Shown piece by piece: positions 6,762-11,719 of a stretch of DNA of 11,719 nucleotides. The stretch's first letter is position 1, and each line of letters starts with the position of its first letter. The translations under genes and the position numbers were made by a program. Source of the DNA: an uncultured bacterium (lineage in GTDB: Bacteria > Patescibacteria > JAEDAM01 > Absconditabacterales > Absconditicoccaceae); NCBI GenBank assembly GCA_903904545.1, contig CAIVDB010000039.1, forward strand, positions 1-11,719, given 5' to 3'. The notes below the pieces were generated by a model. It was not told where the DNA came from, made no database searches, and was given only the letters and a program-made list of their open reading frames with translations.

Positions 6762-7329
6762 TATCTTGAAGATAATAATCATCAGCATTTTCTCGACTAA
6801 CAAATACCTTCACAGAGTCTCCTATTTTGACATATTGGGAAGTATACTCATCAAATTCTTTTTTATCCACTTTTGAGATTCAAAACAAAGTAGATCTTAT
6901 TCTTCGAGGATGTTTCTCTATATAAGGATATTGATCACTAGAAAAGATATAAAGCTTATCTGTAAAAGGATTAATTCACTCCACGGTATAATACCGATTA
7001 ACTATTTGTCCAGATTCCTCGCTTCTGACATATTCGATTGATTTCACCTTTCAGATAATTTCCTTAGTATTAACCTCTCATGTCTTTAATTTATTTATTC
7101 TCTTGGATTCTATGATACCCAGAATCAACAAAACGATTAATATTGGAATAAAGAGAAATAGGATACGGTCTATATCAACGGCAAAAAAATCTTTAATAAC
7201 ACGAATAGCTGGGATAGCTCCGATAGTCTGATCATTGAACACAAAGATAATTAAAGTCAAAAAGACAGCTATTGAGATAACAACTAATCTGTAAGACTTA
7301 GAGTGACGCATACCACGAAAAAAATCCAT
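6742..7329 (-). CDS. two-helix membrane protein with DUF3592-like domain
   Basis: The 195-residue product is continuous only if TGA at 7078, 7051, 6976 and 6880 are read as Gly. A short basic start (MDFFRGMRHSKSYR) leads into helix 1 (LVVISIAVFLTLIIFVF); helix 2 is ILFLFIPILIVLLILGII. After a basic turn (ESKRINKLKTG) a soluble domain follows: IIGKVKSIEYV, IVNRYYTVEGI, DKLYIFSSDQYPYI, YVKIGDSVKVFVSRENADDYYLQDI. The order G-x-V, Y-x-V-x-G, FSS, then GDxVxVxxxxxNxxDYxL is like the DUF3592 domain, a beta-barrel of unknown role usually tethered to membrane helices. No enzymatic residues are evident. The ATG at 7329 is the only good start. It converges with the 116-aa gene. Confidence 0.7.
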
Positions 7330-7398
7330 CGAAAAAGAACATAAGTAAATAATATGTAAGAGATAATAAATAATATTTTTTCATTTAGACAATTCAAC

Positions 7399-7417
7399 AT
7401 CAAAAAAAGACGCCAAT
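7399..7417. repeat. 19-bp direct repeat, left copy
   Basis: ATCAAAAAAAGACGCCAAT is repeated exactly at 7625-7643. The two copies bracket the structured element. The right copy is part of a terminator hairpin; the left copy lacks the other half-stem. Confidence 0.93.
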
Positions 7418-7426
7418 AAGAAAGAC

Positions 7427-7625
7427 TTTTCTCCCCACACAGTGCAGTCATCCCGGTGTTATTGGTGAGGAACGAACCTACAACCCTGCCTACCGGCAGG
7501 CAGGCGGGATCTCAATAACTATCTTAAGATGGAGTTTACCCCGCAGTATTGCAGGGGCCGCAAATCCTTAACCCTTCGACTTCGCGAAGGACAAGCGCCG
7601 GAATGACAAGAGCGTGGGGAGAAAA
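7427..7625. mobile_element. 199-bp MITE-like element with 12-bp terminal inverted repeats
   Basis: TTTTCTCCCCAC at 7427-7438 is the exact reverse complement of 7614-7625. A second inverted pair lies inside: GTCATCCCGG (7447-7456) and CCGGAATGAC (7598-7607), 9 of 10 matching. Between them are three local hairpins: the CCTGCC/GGCAGG palindrome (7485-7504), CCCCGCA-GTA-TTGCAGGGG and CTTCGCGAAG. It is more GC-rich than its surroundings and has no convincing ORF. This could be a non-autonomous mobile element or a structured RNA; I favour the former because of the flanking 19-bp direct repeats. No tRNA or known riboswitch pattern fits. Confidence 0.6.
7485..7504. repeat. CCTGCC...GGCAGG palindrome, copy 2 (intergenic)
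   Basis: The 20-bp sequence CCTGCCTACCGGCAGGCAGG differs from the ksgA copy only in the centre (ACCGGC versus ACCGGAC). It lies within the 199-bp element. Confidence 0.85.
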
Positions 7626-7643
7626 TCAAAAAAAGACGCCAAT
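7625..7643. repeat. 19-bp direct repeat, right copy
   Basis: Exact copy of the sequence at 7399-7417; its first base overlaps the right terminal inverted repeat. It supplies the T-run and one half-stem of the ppdK terminator. Confidence 0.93.
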
Positions 7644-7657
7644 CGACGTCTCTTTTG
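7628..7657 (-). terminator. rho-independent terminator downstream of ppdK
   Basis: Read on the minus strand: AAAGAGACG - TCGATTGG - CGTCTTTTTTT, a stem of up to nine pairs with one G-U, ending in a run of seven T. It lies about 90 nt beyond the ppdK stop in the right orientation. Confidence 0.72.
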
Positions 7658-7709
7658 TAGTGTAGTGAATAATTTATAGTGTAGGATTTTTATATACAAA
7701 AACTCCTTC

Positions 7710-7744
7710 ATTCAAAATTCAAAATTTAGCATTCAACATTCTCA
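7710..7744. repeat. five 7-bp repeats (ATTCAAA type) at the 3' end of ppdK
   Basis: ATTCAAA, ATTCAAA, ATTTAGC, ATTCAAC, ATTCTCA follow in strict 7-bp phase and end 3 bp from the ppdK stop. They share the ATTC core of the other arrays in the same orientation. Between here and the terminator there are only two TAGTGTAG copies. Confidence 0.75.
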
Positions 7745-7759
7745 AAGCTACGCTTTGAG
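7741..7759 (-). other. perfect stem-loop over the ppdK stop codon
   Basis: CTCAAAGC-TAC-GCTTTGAG forms an 8-bp perfect stem with a 3-nt loop, containing the ppdK TAG stop. No T-run follows directly, so it is not itself an intrinsic terminator; it could slow termination or protect the 3' end. Confidence 0.65.
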
Positions 7760-10384
7760 TGCTGCATGTGCTGCTGCGAGCCTAGCGATAGGCACTCTAA
7801 ATGGAGAACAACTTACGTAGTTCAATCCAATCTTATGACAGAATACGATAGATGCAGGATCTCCACCATGTTCACCACAGATACCAAGTTTGATATCAGG
7901 TCTGGTAGCTCTACCCTTTTCTACAGCCATCTTTACGAGTTGTCCAACTCCTTCTTGATCTAATGTTTGGAAAGGATCTTTTTCGAAGATATTTTGATTT
8001 ACATATTCCTTGATAAATTTACCTGCGTCATCTCTAGAGAATCCAAGGGTCATTTGTGTCAAATCGTTTGTTCCAAATGAGAAAAATTCAGCAGTTTCAG
8101 CAATTTTATCTGCAGTCAAGGCACCTCTTGGCACCTCGATCATAGTTCCTAATTTGTAATCAATGTGTACTCCATATTTGTCCATAGTCTCTTGAGCAAC
8201 CTTTCTTACGATCTCTGTATTGAAGTCCAATTCAGCTTTGAATCCTACTAATGGAATCATAATTTCTGGTTTAGATTCAACACCTTGCTTCTTGAGTTCA
8301 CATGCAGCAGCAATAATTGCTTCTGTTTGCATTTCTGCTATCTCTGGATACGTAATCACTAATCTACATCCTCTATGTCCAAGCATAGGATTAAACTCAT
8401 GAAGAGAAGTAATTCTTTCCTTCAATACTTCTACAGAGACATTCATTTCTGTAGACAATACCTGAATATCTTTATCTTCTGTAGGCAAGAATTCATGCAA
8501 AGGAGGATCTAAGAATCTGATAGTTACTGGCAAACCTTCCATTGCCTTGAAGATTCCGATGAAATCTTCTTTTTGATACGGAAGAATTTTAGCTAATGCT
8601 TTCTTTCTACCATCCACATCATCAGACAAAATCATTTCTCTTACTGCCTTGATTCTTTCTTCAGCGAAGAACATATGTTCAGTTCTACACAGCCCTATTC
8701 CTTGTGCACCAAATTTTCTTGCTACTTCAGCATCATGGGGAGTATCTGCATTGGTTCTGATACCAAGTGTTCTATATTTATCAGCAAGTGTCATAAGAGT
8801 CTCAAAATCTCCACTCAATTCTGGATCCATCACTTCAAGAGATCTTGCAAATACTTCACCAGTAGAACCATCCAAAGTAATCATATCTCCTTCATTAAAT
8901 GTTTTCCCTTTGACAACCAACGTCTTCGACTTTTCATCGACAACAATTTCTCATGCACCAGCAACACAACAGGTACCCATACCCCTTGCTACTACAGCAG
9001 CATGAGACGTCATACCACCTCTAGCAGTCAAGATACCTTGAGATGCATGCATTCCTTCGATATCTTCTGGTGATGTTTCTGTTCTTACAAGAATCACTTT
9101 TTTGCCTTCTTCAGCCCAATCATGTGCTACTTGCGCAGTAAAGACAATTTGTCCAACGGCAGCACCTGGAGAAGCAGGCAACCCCTTAGTCAAAAGTTCA
9201 GCGGTAGTTTTTGCAGCAGGAACAATTTGTTTATGTAACAATGCATCAAGTTGTTCTGGTTTTACTCTAAGCAAAGCCGTTTTTTCATCTATCAGACCTT
9301 CATGAAGCATATCTACTGCCATTTTGACTGCTGCAGCAGCGGTTCTTTTCCCATTTCTTGTCTGAAGAATATATAATTTCCCTTCTTGGATAGTAAATTC
9401 CATATCTTGCATGTCTTTGTAATGTTTTTCTAGATTTTGATAGATTTCAACCAATTCTTTATAACAATCAGGCATGATTTGAGAGAGTTCACTGATTTCC
9501 AAGGGAGTTCTAATACCAGCAACAACATCTTCTCCTTGAGCGTTCATCAAGAATTCTCCATAAAATTTATTTTCTCCTGTTGATGGATTTCTTGTAAAAC
9601 ATACTCCTGTCCCAGAAGTATCTCCCATATTTCCAAACACCATAGACTGTACATTTACTGCAGTTCCAAGAAGACCTTTGATATCATTCAATCTTCTATA
9701 GATGATGGCTCTATCATTATTCCAAGAATTGAATACTGCATCGATAGCCATTTTCAATTGTTCTCTTGGATTGTTTGGGAACATTTTTCCCGTTGCCGTT
9801 TTGATAACTTCCTTGTAGCCCATTACAACCTTTTTGAGATCATCAGCATCAAGATCTGTATCCAATTTCACTCCCTTTTCTTGCTTCACAGATTCCAAAG
9901 CATGCTCGAAATCATGATGAGCAACTTCCATAACCACGTCACCAAACATTTGGATAAATCTTCTATAGCTATCTCGAGCAAATCTTACGTTTCCTGTTTT
10001 ATTTGCCAATCCAATCACAGATTCATCATTAAGTCCCAGATTCAAAATAGTATCCATCATTCCGGGCATACTATCAGCAGCTCCAGATCTTACAGATACC
10101 AACAATGGATCTACAGGATCTCATAATTTTTTCCCCATCAATTCTTCCAATTTTACGAGTTCTTCTTCTACTTGATCCAAAACTTCTTGAGGATAGACTT
10201 TATTATTCTTGTAATAAACATCACAAGTTTCAGTAGTAATAGTAAATCACATAGGAATTGGCAAACCCATTCCTACCATTTCAGCAAGGTTTTTCCCCTT
10301 ACCTCCAAGGATCTCTTTTCCAAGATCTTTAGCTTCGCCAAAAGTATATACATACCTTGACTTGCTTTGTCCAAATCGACTCAT
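7748..10384 (-). CDS. ppdK: pyruvate, phosphate dikinase
   Basis: PpdK reversibly converts pyruvate, ATP and phosphate to PEP, AMP and diphosphate. The 878 residues match the usual 870-880. Visible in order: the ATP-binding domain with [11 protein letters not shown] (about 28-38) and [16 protein letters not shown]; the phosphohistidine domain with [18 protein letters not shown], catalytic His461; and the PEP/pyruvate barrel with [39 protein letters not shown] and [10 protein letters not shown] (Cys836). His461 and Cys836 correspond to His455 and Cys831 of the Clostridium symbiosum enzyme. TGA at 10247, 10121 and 8951 are Gly, giving PMGFTITTE, KKLGDP and CCVAGAGEI. The ATG at 10384 ([20 protein letters not shown]) gives the usual N-terminus; the stop is TAG. 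In a small fermentative cell it may replace pyruvate kinase, saving ATP through diphosphate. It stands alone, with its own terminator. Confidence 0.97.
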
Positions 10385-10612
10385 ACGCTCATATATAAAA
10401 AGATAAAAAACTTGTGAACAAAAATCTCTGCCCAAAGACAGGAATCACGACACAATTAGACAAATTTTTCCAATGTCCTCAATGTCATAATATTGGATTG
10501 CCCTAGATTTTCAAGATAAAATTTGAACATACACACAAAAGAGACATAGACAATAAACTCTCCAAAAAATAATTATAGCAATACGACCAAAAATCCGTAT
10601 AGTCAGACCCAC
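10385..10612. other. divergent spacer between ppdK and mltG
   Basis: No gene or RNA is evident. The ppdK side carries an extended -10 site and a short weak hairpin (CCAAT...ATTGG near 10470-10498). Near 10601-10637 TCAGACC-like words recur (GTCAGACC, GACTGACC, GTCAGACC), which could bind a regulator but may be chance. Confidence 0.5.
10572..10580 (-). promoter_or_regulatory. candidate extended -10 promoter for ppdK
   Basis: On the minus strand TGC-TATAAT fits the extended -10 consensus TGNTATAAT, which can work without a good -35. It would give a leader of about 180 nt before the ppdK ATG. Confidence 0.38.
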
Positions 10613-10663
10613 ATGACTGACCAAACTGTCAGACCAAACAGATTTTATCTTTTTTTTATAATA

Positions 10664-11683
10664 ATGAGACAGACTAAACACCCCAAGAAAAGGAAATATA
10701 CAGGATGGATACTCCTGGTCTTCCTCGTCATCTTAGGATGGTATCAACGAAACAAAAAAGTTGCCTTCACGGCAGAGATAAAGATTTCTCAAGGAGACAC
10801 CATACAAAAAATTCTTCAACCCCTTTCTTCTCGAAACAAAACAAGAGTAAAAGTATACATCAAATCACACAATATTGATTTTTCTAAGTTAGAACCAGGA
10901 ACCTATACATTTTCCTGATCATATACAAAAAATAAGCTAATCGAGACCATCCTTGCGGGACCAACAAATAAATATCAACGCATCACAGTTCTTGAAGGGC
11001 GATCTATATACGATATAGACAATGCCTTAAGCAAGAAATGAATCATCACTCCAGGCGATTATCTCAAATTTGTCAGTGACCCTACAATCATCAGTAAATA
11101 TCAAGCAAAATATCCTTTCCTCCAAAATAGTGCACTCAAAAATTTGGAAGGTTTCCTCTATCCCGACACGTATAATGTCGATGGAGATAACACTATTGAT
11201 CAGCTAGTTTATTTGCAATTGGAGGCATTCAAAAACAAGGTATATCTTCCTCATCAAGCAGAAATTGCTGGACAAGGAAACAATCGATACAGCACTTTAA
11301 TACTGGCAAGTGTCGTAGAAAAAGAAGAAAGGAATATTGCGAATAAAGGAATCGTAGCTGGAATATTTATCAAAAGATTACAAAATAATATGAGACTAGA
11401 TGCAGACATCACCCTCTGTTATGGACTCCATCAAGCATATGAAATTTGTACCCCAAGCGTGATTGCTCAACACATTAGCGATACCACTAATCCCTACAAT
11501 ACGAGACAACAAAAGGGACTTCCTCCTCAACCCATTGCAAATCCTTCTGTCCAAAGCATCGTTGCTGCGCTTAATCCCCAAGCTTCAAATTATCTTTTCT
11601 ATCTCCATGGCAAAGACGGAGTCATCCATTATGGAAGAACTGTAGATGAGCATAATGCAAATAAAGTAAATTATTTACAATAA
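10664..11683 (+). CDS. mltG: endolytic peptidoglycan transglycosylase MltG (YceG-like)
   Basis: MltG is a membrane-anchored lytic transglycosylase that cleaves nascent glycan strands and limits their length. From the ATG at 10664 the protein has 339 residues, the usual size. A basic N-terminus (MRQTKHPKKRKY) precedes one transmembrane helix (TGWILLVFLVILGWY). Next comes a LysM-like region (ISQGDTIQKIL, EPGTYTFSG), then LEGFLYPDTY (161-170), ILASVVEKEE with catalytic Glu219 (E218 in E. coli), the DxT..Y region (DADITLCYG; usually DPTVxYG) and YNTRQQKGLPPQPIANP with IVAALNP near the end. TGA at 10916 and 11039 are Gly. The in-frame ATG at 10613 would add 17 residues before the basic start and is less likely. 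It implies a real peptidoglycan wall. The stop is TAA. Confidence 0.92.
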
Positions 11684-11713
11684 GATTATTTATTTATAAA
11701 ATAAGATAAACTC

Positions 11714-11719
11714 ATGGAA
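11714..11719 (+). CDS. possible start of the next gene (ATG GAA), cut by the window edge
   Basis: An ATG lies 30 nt after the mltG stop in the same direction, a plausible spacing for an operon partner. Only two codons are visible, so nothing can be said about the product. Confidence 0.25.

Noticed and set aside
7427..7625. tRNA gene or known riboswitch in the structured element
   Set aside because: GGTTCGTTCC on the minus strand only superficially resembles a T-arm; no acceptor stem or anticodon arm fits, and no riboswitch core was recognised.
8649..9073. Plus-strand ORFs opposite ppdK
   Set aside because: They lie antisense to highly conserved PpdK sequence, including the region near the catalytic histidine; the open frames are shadows of its codon usage.
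10657..10662. TATAAT as a promoter for mltG
   Set aside because: It lies 2 bp before the chosen ATG, so transcription would begin after the start codon; it is probably just AT-rich sequence.
11681..11708. Heptad array at the mltG 3' end
   Set aside because: TAAGATT and TAAGATA are 21 bp apart, but the two heptads between them do not match, so the evidence is too weak.

Overview
The window comes from a bacterium that reads UGA as glycine (translation table 25), so it most likely belongs to Candidatus Absconditabacteria (SR1) or Gracilibacteria (BD1-5) in the Patescibacteria/CPR. With the standard code nearly every gene here is broken. When TGA is read through, nine of ten become full-length proteins, and TGA falls where known families have glycine, for example EV-G-LGG in FolC and PM-G-FTIT in pyruvate phosphate dikinase. 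DNA is AT-rich, Shine-Dalgarno sites are weak or absent, and all stops used are TAA or TAG. I cannot separate Absconditabacteria from Gracilibacteria on this evidence.

Layout. 1-682: a small secreted beta-rich protein (+). 743-2299: a polytopic MOP-superfamily (Wzx-like) flippase (-). 2512-2967: a two-helix membrane protein resembling DUF5673 (-). 3082-3305: a perfectly phased 32-unit tandem array of 7-bp repeats. 3307-4314: ksgA/rsmA (-), which carries two translated repeat insertions. 4478-6295: folC and a YhhQ-type queuosine-precursor transporter in a tight operon (+), followed by a 116-aa orphan (6353-6703, +). 6742-7329: a two-helix membrane protein with a DUF3592-like domain (-). 7399-7660: a 199-bp structured element with 12-bp terminal inverted repeats and flanking 19-bp direct repeats, next to a terminator. 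7748-10384: pyruvate, phosphate dikinase (-). 10664-11683: the endolytic transglycosylase MltG (+).

The recognisable functions suit a small, host-dependent cell: rRNA maturation (KsgA), salvage of folate and deazapurine precursors (FolC, YhhQ), interconversion of PEP and pyruvate (PpdK), and envelope building (flippase, MltG).

The most unusual signal is repeat architecture. Tandem arrays with a strict 7-bp period abut or overlap the stop codon of all five minus-strand genes. The same kind of repeat, plus a 10-bp repeat and a palindrome, also sits inside ksgA as in-frame coding sequence. Reading UGA as glycine may make such sequence easier to tolerate in genes.
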